Source: Lichenostomus cassidix (taxonomy: Eukaryota > Chordata > Aves > Passeriformes > Meliphagidae). Taken from it: DNA of 64,000 nt. The DNA lies in contig CM039211.1 in assembly GCA_008360975.2 (NCBI GenBank), forward strand, positions 22,850,943 through 22,914,942, written 5' to 3'. Under the pieces are notes generated by a model. The model made no database searches and was not told where the DNA came from. It was given only the letters and a program-made list of their open reading frames with translations. The position numbers and the translations under genes are program-made. Shown in pieces: positions 27,577 to 39,631 of this stretch. The stretch's first letter is position 1. Every line of letters begins with the position of its first letter.

Positions 27577-29073
27577 GTACACTGCTGTTTAATAAGCTGT
27601 TGAAATAGTTTACAGTTTTATAAACCTGTCAGGTATGTGTCAGCTAAGTGTGAAATTCCTCTAAACTAGAAAGGCTTTGCTGTTTCAGATCTCCCTAAAC
27701 CCTGAGCTCCTGAGCAGACAAACCTGCACAAACCACACAGCAGGCACATGGGTCACTGAGATGACCTTGAAGCTGTGAATTCCCAAATACACTTCACAGC
27801 AGGAATGCAAATCACAGAAAAATGTAGGCAGTTTTCTGAAGAGGACAAACCTTTGATGGCACAGAAAAAATTTGCCATCTCTACGTGGATTTGGGTTCTG
27901 CAGCCAAGCATCAGAGCGGTGAGATCCAGGCTGTGTTTTTTTGTTGCTCTGCCCAGGATCTCCCCCATCAGTGCAGCAGACTGATACTGTGCACTCCTCT
28001 GCATCCTGCCTGTGGCCTGCAGCCATAAGCAGCTTGCCTTGAGGATCTGCAGCTAATCCATTCCAGGAAAGCAATCAGGCAAATGTCACAGGTTTTGTGT
28101 GCTTACCAGTTCCTCCTTACTTGATGTTATCAGATGGTGATGGAAAGCTGCACTGGGGATCTTTTTGTGTTGCCAGGATAAGGGTGGTCTTTGCCCTTGA
28201 TGGTGAAAAAAGAAGGCCAGCAGATGAATTTGTTAGGCAATCAGTAGTGTAATGTCCCAGCAGCTCCTATTCATACAGAAAGTGTTGGGATGCCTGACCT
28301 AAAGGAATGACATAGCAGTAATTCCTCCCGCATACTGCTAAGGTTCAGTGTTGAGGCATGTGATCTTACACCTGTCAAATTAAATAAGCTTTCCAGAAGT
28401 AAGCTGGTTGAAGATGAAGCCAGTTCTTTTATGTGTTACAAAGGCAAGATGCCAAGGCCAAGACTGGGTAGGGTTTTTAGCATACCTGGATCACAGCATG
28501 CTTTTTTACCAAGCACATATATGTATCTACTCTCCCAGTCATGACCAAGTTCGTCATTTATAGTCAATGGTCTCTCTGTGTTCTTGTGTTGAAGTAATGT
28601 GACTCCCCTGATTAACTGGAGAGGAGGCAGAAATGGCATGTCCAGCAGCCCCATCGGACTCTGTGACTCAGCAGGGAGTTGCCCCCTGACTGAAGAGGGG
28701 CACTTGTGCCCTCTCAGACCTGTGGAGGTCTTCATAAGGTTCGAATGTGTTAGATCTCCAGGGCTAGTAAAAAAGCTAGAGGAACCCAGCCTCCTACAGC
28801 CTCTTCAGAAAGAAAGGAAAACTTAGCCAGAATAGTGGTTTGTGAACTGGTGTGTTGTCTCATTAGCATCACCAGTTTGGAAGGGTACTGGCAGGTAGAA
28901 GGTGGCAAGTCTCAGACTTTGGATTGCATCACACTGTGCTTGTAGGGAAGGTTCTCTCCCTCTTTCTTTTCTCTGTTAAATAAGGCATGAATGTAGAATT
29001 ACATTCTTCCAGAATGTAGGACTAAAACATACCTGCAACTGCCACATATGTTAGCATATCCCTGAGCATCAGA

Positions 29074-29100
29074 CAGTGTGAGTGAGTATCACTCACACTG
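29074..29100. repeat. Perfect 12-bp inverted repeat, 3-nt loop
   Basis: CAGTGTGAGTGA (29074-29085) and TCACTCACACTG (29089-29100) are exact reverse complements around GTA. It would form a tight hairpin, and no target-site duplication is evident around it. Confidence 0.85.
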
Positions 29101-32100
29101 ACCAACAGCTCATGACCAACATTGGACAAAAGCTTAAAGAAAGGGGTTTGAGCTAATAATTTTATCTCACAAATGACAATAAGTGCTTTTCAGCAGTGGA
29201 AAAGCCCTGTGCAGTACAACTGCCAAGCATAGCCCAGCAAAATGAGGAGATTGGGTGGGATGCCACGCAGGTCAGTGCCGAAACCCTTGGGGTCAGCAGG
29301 CAAGCTGCCACACACACAGGCAAAGGGAGGAAGCCTCAGTAAGAACATTTAGATGTGAAGCACTGAGACTCTGAAACAATTTGCTAATCCAGACAGAATG
29401 CAAGGATTAAAACACAAAGCCCAGCTCCATGTATTAATTCCTTCATTTGGGTCTTTTCTACCAATGCTTTGAAATAACAAGCAAAAATCTGGATATGATT
29501 CAAGTACCAGAATTAGCACTGGTTGTCCCTGTGGATCCTGGCCATTGCTCAGTGCTGACCAGCCAGACCAGTTTGTTGCCTTTCCACTGCATAAAATCTA
29601 ATTTCCTCTTCCCACTCAATATGCTATATCCTAGGGAAGTGTTAAGTTTCTTGACTTGAACATGTCTGTATATGTGCAATTAAAATGGATAAAGAGGAAA
29701 AACAATGCTGCTGAAATCCCAGTCTTGGTACTTCTAATCTAAGTTCTCACCAAGTGAAAAATAATGCATAGAAATCTTCACCATACGTTTGCTTAGGGGG
29801 AAACCAGCACAAGCAGTCACAGCTTCAGCTTGGATGCCTTAAAATCTTTGTGATTTACTTTTAATTTCTAGATAAAACTTGCAGAGGTGTTTCTCTGCAT
29901 ATTCAGCTGCAATCAGAGGTATTTCCACCTTTACAATATGAGGTTTTACAACAGCTTCATTGGCTGCAAAAAGAAGTATTTAAGGAGTGTATGGGGCATG
30001 AGGGTAAACAAGAGACTTTTATTTGAAGCTGTGGAAATGTGATTAAATTATGCCCACAGACCAAATCCTGGATTTCTCCTTTTCAGCAGCAGACTTTGAA
30101 AGGATAGACCTTGAATAGCATGGATCTAAACCAAAGCCAGTTAGCAGCAACATGAGAGCAGGGAAAGTTAATGAACGGATTTTCTACAAATAGTCTACTC
30201 AGGCTAAAGAAAACTCCTTATTGTATGCTTTTGTGAATGAAAACTTAAGGTCTGCTTAATGTTCCTTATCCAACATATATTTTTAAGAAAAATACAGAAA
30301 AAAAGAAACTTAATTAAAAAGTAGCTTCTTTCAGAATTTTGCTGGTTGTCTAGAGAAAACAGAAGTTTCAGAATTTCTACTGTGTGACATTATCTAGAGA
30401 AAATTCACCTTATTTTTAGGAAAAAAGGCAGTTTGCTAGATGAAGATACAATTTTTTATCTAACTCAGGCTGCAGCAGAAGAAGGCCAGTGCTAGCAAGC
30501 TGTACACATCATCTTGGAGGTTTGCTGTAGTAGACACTAGGTAATGAAGTGTAGTTGCCTGTCATTCATTACTGCTGTTAAGGATTATCCAGAATAATGG
30601 ATAAATCATTCTATTGCATGATTTATACTAACAGGCTCTATACAGTTTTTTGGGCACTTTCCCGAAATATTTGCTGTTGCAGAGAAGGTTGCTTCTGGAC
30701 TCAGGTGACCCTGAGCTCTTACCCTCTTACCCATTTTCAGGGTTGCTGTAAAAACTCTGAAGTTCCAGAAGGCATGCTGATGTGGAATTAATAGGAGGCA
30801 GGAATCTAGCACTTATATGGTAACTGTTTGCTTCATTGTTGCATCTCTCAGGAAAGGTATTCAGACCCCAATGACCCTGGTCACCTCTCAGCAGACACTT
30901 AAGAGCCTGTCACCCATGACCAAATTGTAAATACATAGGAAAGTGTGGCTTTTTTCCTGTCAGCAACTGAAGGGAAGCAGCACCTATGGATATCCCATGT
31001 TCACTTCAGAAATGGGAGGAAAAAAGGGGAGGTTAACTAAAACTTTTCATACTTCAAGGACTCATTATGGTGGTGGCCCAGCAGAAAATGCTCATGGATT
31101 GTGTTAGACCTGAAGCTGCTTCCACTGACCCAGTAGCATTCAGTGAAAGGAAGATTTGCATACAAAATCTGGGTTGCATGAAAATGGATATTAGTGCTCC
31201 ATCAAAGTGAGGATTTCCCCCTGGGATACCAGAGCAACCATATTCTCTCCTCAAATAATTTTACTTCACCATCTCAATGACACATTTTTCCATTATGTTC
31301 CCTTTCAAAAATGCTAATGAGGGAATTTTTAAAAAGGAAATTCCTTCCCGTGTTCATCACTTTTCAGTAAGGGCTGTTGTTCTGGGAGAAGTGCCATCCT
31401 TTTATTTGTTGTTTGAGATGCATGGTGATTTTAATTAAGCAGTCATTGTCTGTGTGCATTGTGGTGGTTGCCTTCAGTGACCAGAGAGTTATAATTACAA
31501 GCATGCAGGGCAGCTGGAATTTTTCCTGCAGCCCTTTAGAGGATTGGGGGAATTACTTCTTCACCAAAGATGAATTCTTGTGGGAATTGGTCTTCACCAA
31601 AGACGATCCTTTCTCCGCGTGGCCAGTTTTGACTTGGATAGTCTCAGCTGTGACATTGGCAGTGGATTTGTGGCAGTCATGAAATGTTCATCATTTAGAA
31701 GCCCTGAGCAGTTGTCAGTCTTACATGTCTCCAAGTGAATGAACTCCTCCACTGATATCCCAAACAGGCAGGATGACTATTACAGGTCTTCTACTCAAAC
31801 ACTGTGTTGAGGGCAATGCTCACATGGAAGCACAGCTATTCTATATGCTTTAGCAGGTCAGCACAGGAGAAATCCATTCTTTGACATGGTGCAGGAGTAG
31901 CCTAACTCTTAGATGAAATGGACCAAATGGATTTTGCAAGAACTGTTATTCTGCATGCAACTGACAAAAATCATCAAGAAAGGAGGCTGCAGACCAGAAA
32001 TACTTGTTCCTTTACTGGAAGAGCATTTAGGTTCATTGCAGGGACCTGCATCTCTTTACCTCTCTCAAACCACCCTTGCCTTGTGAATGAGCAATTGACT

Positions 32101-33675
32101 TCTCTGACCCTCACTACTAGAGAAAAGGGATGCAAAGTTGCATTGAAAGCCATTGTATTTCTTCCTGATGCGTTATTTCTTCACCTTGAGGCTCAACTCA
32201 TTGCAAGAGGTTCTGTCTTACCCTTAGCAGAGGCCTGTTCAGTATATGAGAAAAAAAGCATTTCTGTAGTTTCCAGGTTCTTCTAGTTACTCCCTTACCA
32301 GGTTCTGCCTCAGTGACTTAGGTTTACTCTCTTTCCAAAACAAACATGCCAAGTAATTTCTTGCATGCTGGAGCAAGCTGTCTGGTTAATGGGAATCAAC
32401 CCTTGTGACAGTAATGTCCATTTTATACCAGTTTCACAAGAGACAAGGTGGAAAGCATACCTGACCATGAATTGTTGAACTTGTCTCCAACCTCATCGCC
32501 GCTTCCTGCTGTGTATACAACTGTGGAAAGAGCAGGCTTGAGGAAGGCAGCTAAACCCAGCCTTTACCTTTTAGGTGGGTTTCACTTGCTCCCCTCAGGC
32601 ATTTTTCTGTTGCACCTGTGCAATTGGAAACCCCTGTTGTTTATTCTTCAATAACCCACCTGCTTCTTCCTTGGAGTGATAGAAATGGACACAGCTTTGT
32701 CATAAAGTATGTGGGTATATGAAAGATAGTGAAAATCATTGCAGCAGCAGGCTGTACTCCTGCTATCCCTGCATCCCATCTAGAACTTTCCAACATACAA
32801 TTTGCTTCAATTAAGTATGGAGGAGGTCCAGGAAGGTGGGCTACCAAGGTCTTAGGCACTTAGGACACTTGAAATAATGGATCTCTGCTTTAGGAAATGA
32901 GCCTTCTGCACAGGGAAGATGAGTGAAGAAGGGTCTCGGTCTCTTAGATGCTACATAGAAGCAGAGTGAAGTTTTTGTAACTTCAGAAGCTGGATTCCAG
33001 TATACATATGCAGGGAAGTTTTCCCTGGTTCATCTTTTAAGTGAAACAAAGCTTAGCAGGTGGCCATGGGATTTCAGGGAAGTGAGGCAGAGAAGGTCTT
33101 GCAGGAAAATGCCGAAGGGAGTAAAGCCAGTAGCTTATATTTATGTGTTGTTGATGGTGTAATTGCAGAGAAAAAATGGATCTCAGACAAGCAGAGGCTT
33201 GATTCTCCTTGGAGCATGATAGGAGAGGAGCTGCATGAAGAGTCATTTCCCATAATCAGAAACAACAGATATTTCCCAGTGCTCAAAACAGAGACCAGAC
33301 AAGTCCCCAGCTTACAATTACAGAGTCTGCATGGCTACCTGTAATAACAGGATTTTCACCAAGCATAGTCATCCAGGACAATTGGCAGCAAGTAATGAAA
33401 GTGGGCATTGATGATCCAAAAGGAGCAGGCATCCTGCCACCACCCTTCAAGGTGTCCATTCTGCATCCTGCCTCTTCTGGTGCTGTGATTCTTGCTGCAT
33501 GCTGTTCACAACAGCAGATAACATTCAGAACTGGAGTCTGCAAAGTGCTGCCAACACTGGGCTGTATCATTGCAGCTGGTAGGGATGGTCACTCTCAAGA
33601 GAGTTTCCTGCTTTTCAGACACAAGAAGAAAGTAAAGAAGTGACCAGACATAAATGAAGAAAATGGGGAGAAAAA

Positions 33676-33772
33676 GAGAAGAGAAGAGAAGAGAAGAGAA
33701 GAGAAGAGAAGAGAAGAGAAGAGAAGAGAAGAGAAGAGAAGAGAAGAGAAGAGAGAGAAGAGAAGAGGAAAG
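33676..33772. repeat. (GAGAA)n pentanucleotide microsatellite
   Basis: Fifteen uninterrupted GAGAA units at 33676-33750, followed by an interrupted GAGA/GAAGAGG tail to about 33772. It is an all-purine strand, so it is likely length-polymorphic and able to form unusual DNA structure. Minus-strand frames crossing it read repeating LFSSLLFSS and are artefacts of the repeat. Confidence 0.97.
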
Positions 33773-34294
33773 AAAGGGAGAAAAGTAGCCTCCTGTCTCT
33801 TTTAATATTTTCTTGCCTGTGAACCATTGCTGCTGAAGAGCAAAAGAAGAAACAAATAATACAGATTTGATTTCACTTATGATAAACATGTAGCCGCCAC
33901 AGCGAAAATAGTAATTTAAACAACCACCCTGGTGAAAGTTTCAGTTTCCCTGAAGAGTTGTTTCTTGGGAGTATGAGAACTTTAGGTTGAAATTGTTTAC
34001 AGAACCCTGATATTCCCTTTCCCCCAGAGTTCTGGGTGTCTCTGAACTGGCAACAGAAAAATGAGGTGTCAGCAACTTTTTTGCATATTTTTTCCTTACT
34101 TCCTGCCCTAAAAGTGTAAGAGTTTTGAGTACAGGGGAAATAGTATCTGTCAACTGGGCAGAGTAGAGAAAATAATTGCTTGCTGAAGAAGTTCATGTGT
34201 TTCTTCGAAGACAGTCCTTTGTAACTGTTTTCCTTGCTGGGAAGCAGACTATAATTTTCCTCTACTTGTGCCATTTTTGAGTGCATTTATTTTG

Positions 34295-34342
34295 CATTGG
34301 CACAACAGGCAAACATTGTCACAACGTGTGCATTGTCACAAC
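34295..34342. repeat. Three near-identical 12-bp units
   Basis: CATTGGCACAAC (34295-34306), CATTGTCACAAC (34314-34325) and CATTGTCACAAC (34331-34342) lie at 19- and 17-bp spacing. The second and third copies are identical and the first differs by one base. It may be a decayed minisatellite or a clustered binding site. Confidence 0.75.
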
Positions 34343-36794
34343 CTCTGTGTCAGGCTGAACACTTGCTTGGCATGCAGGACGATTCCAGTGGGAAACCTCT
34401 TCACAGAAACTACTGATAGTAGCTCTTCCAGTGAAGTGCCACCCTTCTCCTCAAGGTTCAAGTGATCCTTGTTGGATTTTCCATTGAGTTGGGGATGTTT
34501 TCTTCTATCCCAACATGTTATTTTGTATACTTGTACCATAAGCCTTAGCCTCATATCAATTTTAGGCATGTATTTTCATTGTGAGGTGAATCAAATAGTG
34601 CTTAGCTTCTGTGCTGCTTCATGGTGTACTTTCTCCACAGATCTGAACTGGTTTTAAGACACAGAAATCAGTTGCTTCTGCCAGTGCAAACAGACCAAAG
34701 GGCTTTATCAAGTCTTTACTGCCCCAAAGATTGGTAGAGGTGCATGTTTCTCCACAGATGCTTATGGTTTGGTGGGCTGAGTAATCTCTGTATCACTTCC
34801 CACGCTCTGCAGGAAGATTTCTAAACAAGAACAAAATTATTTTGTATAGGGAAAAATGAAGTATTTTGTGAGTGCAGTATCATAGGTAATTACCTTGGTA
34901 TAACTTGTTTTCTTCAAGATCTTATACTTGCTTTATGTTTGAGATTTTTGTAGTTGGTGGCAGTGGTTTGTGGTCGTCTGGGTTGTTTTGACTGGAAGAG
35001 TTTGACAAGTGTGATATTAAACTGTAGGTTATTTTGATCAATGTAACACACTATTCAGACAAAAATGTCAGTTGTTTTTAGGATTAACAATGAGAGAAAG
35101 ACAAAAGCATACAAAAACTTAGCAAAAGTCCTTAAAATCACCCGTGGTTCAGGGCCTTCCTGAGCAAGATGTATTTCAGTTTCTGAAAGCATTCCTTCTC
35201 TCACAATATTCGTTCTCTCTGACTGTCCCCAGGTTCCCCTGGGATATACATCATTTTCTAGAACCCAGAAATCCTGAGGCATTGATTTCCACAGCAGACC
35301 GTCATGTTGGCTTCAAACCTGCCCCATCCAGTTTCACTTGACGCCTCTTTTTTTCCCTTAGTGTGGAAGACAGAGTGAGCAGTAGATGTCCACAAGCTAT
35401 TTCCATGAATTTAAAGATCTTTATTTGATCCTCCCAATGCCTCTTTTTCCTCCAAGTGCAAGGGTTCTTACTGAGTATCTGCTATAGTTGTTTTTTAACA
35501 ATAGGAAAATGCCACTGATCAACTTTAGTGCTAAGAATTTAATCCTTTCCAAAATCTAGATTCTTGGAAATTAATTTATGGCTTACGTGTTGCACATCCA
35601 CGTATGATAGCCTGAATACAAATCTCATTTATCCATGATGTGTTACCTTGCTACTTGACCTATGTTCTTTTCCCAGCATGTAGGTCTGAGTAAGAAAAAA
35701 ACCAACTATTTTAACTTTCTCATTTTCCTTGTAACTTGGTGAAGGGAGAGATGCAAAGCTTAAATTCAGTTTTACTCATTACTATCTCAAATATTCAGAG
35801 CACCTACAAATGTTAGTCCTCTACCATTTTGGAAGAGTGACCATCAGTGATGACTGTATTCTTACAAAAGCAGCACAGATAGATACACCTCAGAAAGATA
35901 CAAATGTTTTCTTTTAAACATACCACAATTGCAGTAAAACTAGTTCCAGTCTTTTCCACCTTTATTAAATCTGTTTTCTGGAGTAAACCTGTTTGTTTAA
36001 AGCAAGGCCTTTATTTTCTTGGTGCCAGGAACCTTAGAAATTTGTGATTGAGCAGGAATACTTGGAAAAAGTTATCTGTAAGTACATGAAAAAAGTAATG
36101 AGGGACATTTACTGGCTTACTAATGGAGAAGTGGCTTAACAAATGCCCAAGTTAAGCATGTGCTTTAAATCCCATGTTTTCAGTAAAGTGCTGAATCAGA
36201 CAACTGTTTAAGTAGAGGTTGGTTTCTTTTAATGAATATCTAAAATCCTTGACATGCTGGTTTTGGTGGGATTTTTGTCATCCAGCCCAGTCTTCTACCA
36301 CACTTTTCCAGGACCTGCTTATGTAAACCAGGTACACATATAGTCCTAACCTTCAGCAACTGCAATAAGCCTAAATGGAATGTGATGTAGTGACCTGAAG
36401 GTGGAAGGTCCTGATAGCTGATTCACACAATCTTTGAAGTGCTTTTATTTTCATATTCCTCAGGTCTGGCTTATACAAAATCAGAGGGTAAAGGCATATA
36501 CTCAGGCTGTCTGAAGGCCAGTGAAATGGAAACACGAGCAATATTCCAATTTAACTTCACAGAAATCCACTAGTTAGTAAGTAGTTCAAGTATTTTAGTG
36601 CCTGCTGTGTTGCTGCCTACAGGGAAAATACTCTAAGTGCTTCCCTTTTCTCAGAAAGAAAAGGAGTTTTCATCTATCTTTTATAAGGCTGTCTTGTCAC
36701 ATCCATTATACGGCGTGACACAACCAGCCAAGGGATGTAGTGTGGTGGTTTCCATCCCATGTTTTAGTGAGAAGGTTTTTGTGGAAGGTAAAAT

Positions 36795-36844
36795 ACATAC
36801 ATATATATGCGTGTGTGTGTATATATATATATATATGTGTTTCT
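36795..36844. repeat. (CATA/TA/TG)n microsatellite
   Basis: A compound alternating tract: CATACATATATATGC, then GTGTGTGTGT, then ATATATATATATATAT, then GTGT. Hydrophobic I/Y/C-rich open frames on both strands at 36640-36930 come from it. Confidence 0.92.
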
Positions 36845-37500
36845 CTGTGTGTTTATGCATATTTGTATATAAATATATGTGTATATATAGATGCACTGAT
36901 TGATCTAGATCACTTAACAGTGAAGATGTAGGTGCCTTATGTTGGCCTATGGAGTGTCAAATATGGGGTGTTAATGCCTACATTTGTGAAATCCAATATT
37001 TTTTCATCTGGCCAGCTTGACACAAAAGGACAGAATTATCCTTTTTCTGAGAATATTATGCCATTAACCGGAAAAGCTTTTAGAACTACTTTATTGCAGT
37101 CCATAGCTGGCCAGCTATTTGAGGAAATAGCAAAGAACAAATGCTGGTTTTCAGACTCCATGTCCGCTGGTTAGTATCACAGAATGGAATAAAATGGCAA
37201 GAGAGGTCCCTGAATAATATTGGGGGTTTTAACCCCTGAATCATCTGATACCCTATTCATTTCAAAAGTGCAAGGAGGTAATGCAGATTGGCGGATATGA
37301 GGAATGATCCACAGATCACAGTTCTATATCAGAAGGATTTTTAAAGGTGCACACGTAAATTCTGTATGCTTGTTTGTGTATGAATGCAAACTGTCTTCTG
37401 TGTGCACAGACCAGTGAGATGTCAGAGTGGGCACTATTTGTAACATTTTAGTTCCTGAAAATCCTAATTTTCCTACTCTAAAACAACTTCAGCAGATCTG

Positions 37501-37960
37501 TTGGAGCAAGAGGAGGGCCAACAAAATGATTAGAGGGATGGAACAGCTCTCCTAGGAGAAAAGGCTGAGAGAGTTGGGATTGTTCAGCCTGAAAAAGAGA
37601 AGGGGTGACCTAATTGTGGCCTCCCAGAATATGAAGGGACCCTACAAGAAACATGAAGAGGGACTTTTGAAAAGAGCATGTAGAGACAGGACAAGGGGTA
37701 ATGGATTCAAACTGAAAGAGAATAGGTTTAGATTAGATATTAGGAAGAAGTTCTTTACTGTGAAGGTGGTGAGGTACTAGAACAGGTTGCCTGAAAGTTT
37801 TGGATGCCCCATCCCTGGGGGTGTTTAAAGTCAGTCTGGATGGGGCACTGAGCAACCTGCTGTGGTGAAAGGTGACCCTGTCCCTGGTAGGTTGATTGGA
37901 ATGAGATAATCTTTGAGGTCTCTTCCAAACCAGACCATTCCATGATTCTGTGATTCTGTT
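37501..37960 (+). mobile_element. CR1 LINE 3' fragment, + strand
   Basis: The + strand reads the end of CR1 ORF2 and the 3' tail. The frame at 37574-37780 stays open for about 68 codons with 'GLFSLKKRRGDLIVASQNMK', 'RACRDRTRGNGFKLKENR' and 'RLDIRKKFFTVKVVRY', all matching the conserved CR1 ORF2 C-terminus. It then passes through 'VFKVSLDGAL'-type sequence and ends in CCATGATTCTGTGATTCTGT, the terminal octamer array. It is strongly 5'-truncated and sits about 1.6 kb upstream of the first coding exon, in the same orientation. Confidence 0.95.
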
Positions 37961-39479
37961 CTGTGAGGATATTTTTGTTCAGCCGTAGTATTCTTACATA
38001 CTTCAGACAATGGGGAGTGGGTGTGTAAAATGTAGATATACATGAATAATCAGCATGTAAGAGTGTGCAAAACATTACAGAACTGCTTGATATATGCAAC
38101 ATTTAGCTACTTTGCTTTTCTGGGCTTATTACTCCAGCCTTTCCATCACCATTCTGATGTCTAACTCCAGCAGAAGTGGTCCAGGCAGTTTTCTACTTTC
38201 ATGTTTTACTTTTTATTGAGCTTGACATTAAAGAATAGGCCTTTTTTAAGTTTCCTGATCTTCCTTGTAAATGTAATGTTCTCCCCCATACTGCCTTGTT
38301 TGATGTCCACTATAAAGGTCATTAATTTCTGCATAGGCAGAATCTAACTATATACTCCTTGAGGATGAGGCATGAAGGTTTGAAATCCCTGGAATGCAGA
38401 GAATTCCCAGAGCATCAGACATCTTCAAACCCAACCTTACAGCTACTGAAACATTTAAATAACAACAACAACAACAACAAAAAGTTTCTGCAGATAAGGA
38501 ATAAAAACCATTGTTCCAGTGAAAACAGAGGCTGGCACACTTATTGACAGCCTTCATTTATTACTCAGTATTTCTGTCTTCACTATGAAATCTAAAATGC
38601 GGAAAGACCTTCAAGAGAGGGAACCTGGTCCAGGATGGGGATGGACGGGTGAGGAGAAATGCTCATCAGAAGGTGCAGAAGGCTGACAAATGAAAACAGT
38701 TGATCCTTTTTAAGAGGAAGGTGTTGCAGGGGGAAAAGCAGGTTGTACTCCTCTTGAAACACCTGAGAGAGTCTGCTGCCTGCTGAAGGGAGCAGCCTGG
38801 GCACAGGCGAGTGGTGATGAATGGGACTCTAACAACTCATCTGTGGAAATGACCGTGCTGTCCTTGGCACCACTTGGTCAGTCCAGCTTCAGGGACCTGG
38901 CAAGGGCCAGCTGCTGGTGTGTGCTGGTGGCTTGAATTTTAAATACAGCCAGATGGAGGTTACCAATCCCATTTACTTTGTAAGTGAATCCTGTGCAATC
39001 TGGCTGAAACATCTTCTCCCCATTGAGTCCAGGGAAAGCCTTACCACTAGCTTTGCTGGGGAAAAATGAGGTCTGCAAGAAGCTCCCTTCCTCTGTGATG
39101 CCACCCCCTGCTTTTGTGACACCTTACTGTCACACAATTGCACCACTCTAACCATGGTTTTGGCCCCAGCATCTCAAATGCAAAATCACATCTTTGTCCC
39201 TTTAACTTCTCTCTCAGCTGTTATGCCTGTTTTCTCCCCTCCTCTGGGACTGTGCACTCTGTTGCTGCTCCGGCTGCCGGGAGCAAGCGAGGAGAATTTC
39301 TCCTACTGGCAACTAACCAGCCAGTCTGGGGCTGGCGTGTTCCCAGAACGCTGCTGTTCGCATACCAGCAGGCAGAGGAGCAGGTGAAATGGGACTGGTG
39401 ACATCTGTACAGATGTGTTTGACTGCTTACATGCTGTTACGAATCTGCTACCCTTAAAGCCTCCGTTTCTCTGACGAGA
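37961..39479. other. Intronic DNA just upstream of the first recognised exon
   Basis: Contains an (AAC)n tract and, at about 39138-39390, a somewhat G+C richer patch with CpGs. That patch has an 82-codon open frame ending at a plausible donor (AG then GTGAAA at 39384). Otherwise no recognised feature. Confidence 0.45.
38461..38480. repeat. (AAC)n trinucleotide repeat
   Basis: Six AAC units plus AA. The minus-strand reading gives a run of cysteines and the + strand a run of asparagines, with no other coding evidence. Confidence 0.9.
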
Positions 39480-39533
39480 TCTCTCTCTCTCTCTCTCCCT
39501 CTCTCTCCCTCTCCCTCTCTCTCTCTTTCTCTC
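39480..39533 (+). repeat. (CT)n/(CCCT)n repeat acting as polypyrimidine tract
   Basis: Fifty-four consecutive pyrimidines, mainly CT dinucleotides with CCCT interruptions, end 17 nt before the acceptor AG of the exon at 39551. Between them lies AAAATTATTTTTCCAAG. A pyrimidine tract upstream of an acceptor is expected, but a microsatellite of this length and purity is not. It probably binds U2AF65/PTB-type proteins in the transcript, which is an inference from position and composition. Confidence 0.85.
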
Positions 39534-39550
39534 AAAATTATTTTTCCAAG

Positions 39551-39631
39551 GAGAAAAGGAAAAGGCAGACAGAAATAGAAGGCAAGAGACAACAGCTTGA
39601 GGACCAGATACTTCAGCTGCAGCATTTCAAG
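39551..39631 (+). CDS. PALM2: Paralemmin-2 coding exon (N-terminal coiled coil, part 1)
   Basis: An 81-nt internal coding exon of 27 codons, phase 0 at both ends. The acceptor is TTTTTCCAAG and the donor is AAG followed by GTAAGG, close to consensus. It translates to EKRKRQTEIEGKRQQLEDQ followed by ILQLQHFK: a charged, heptad-like segment that is the signature of the paralemmin head. Wording such as TEIEGKRQQL favours PALM2 over PALM1 (which has an AEIENKRRQL-type segment) and over palmdelphin. Paralemmins are adaptor proteins linked to plasma-membrane shape and signalling, and PALM2 is often expressed as a PALM2-AKAP2 fusion. The initiator exon was not found upstream in this window. The assignment is from recalled family sequence, not a search. 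Confidence 0.92.

Larger units (their letters stand above)
25563..37500. other. Intronic/intergenic unique DNA with simple repeats
   Basis: About 12 kb without a recognised exon. It contains a T16 run near 27561-27576, the perfect hairpin at 29074-29100, the (GAGAA)n array at 33676-33772, a clustered 12-bp repeat at 34295-34342 and the TA/TG tract at 36795-36844. The longest open frame not caused by a repeat is 34 kb minus strand 33873-34286 (137 codons). That frame and the + strand frame 31918-32286 (122 codons) show no family signature. Confidence 0.5.

Noticed and set aside
28736..28760. GGTTCGAAT resembling a tRNA B box
   Set aside because: No A box at the right distance, no acceptor-stem pairing and no cloverleaf could be drawn around it.
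31918..32286. Plus-strand open frame of 122 codons
   Set aside because: The composition is ordinary and no family is recognised. It lacks an exon-like acceptor or donor in phase with the PALM2 exons.
33506..33889. Minus-strand frame with a long LFSSLLFSS repeat
   Set aside because: It is produced entirely by the (GAGAA)n microsatellite, which has no stop codon in this frame.
33873..34286. Minus-strand open frame of 137 codons
   Set aside because: No recognisable domain and no supporting splice structure. Treated as chance.
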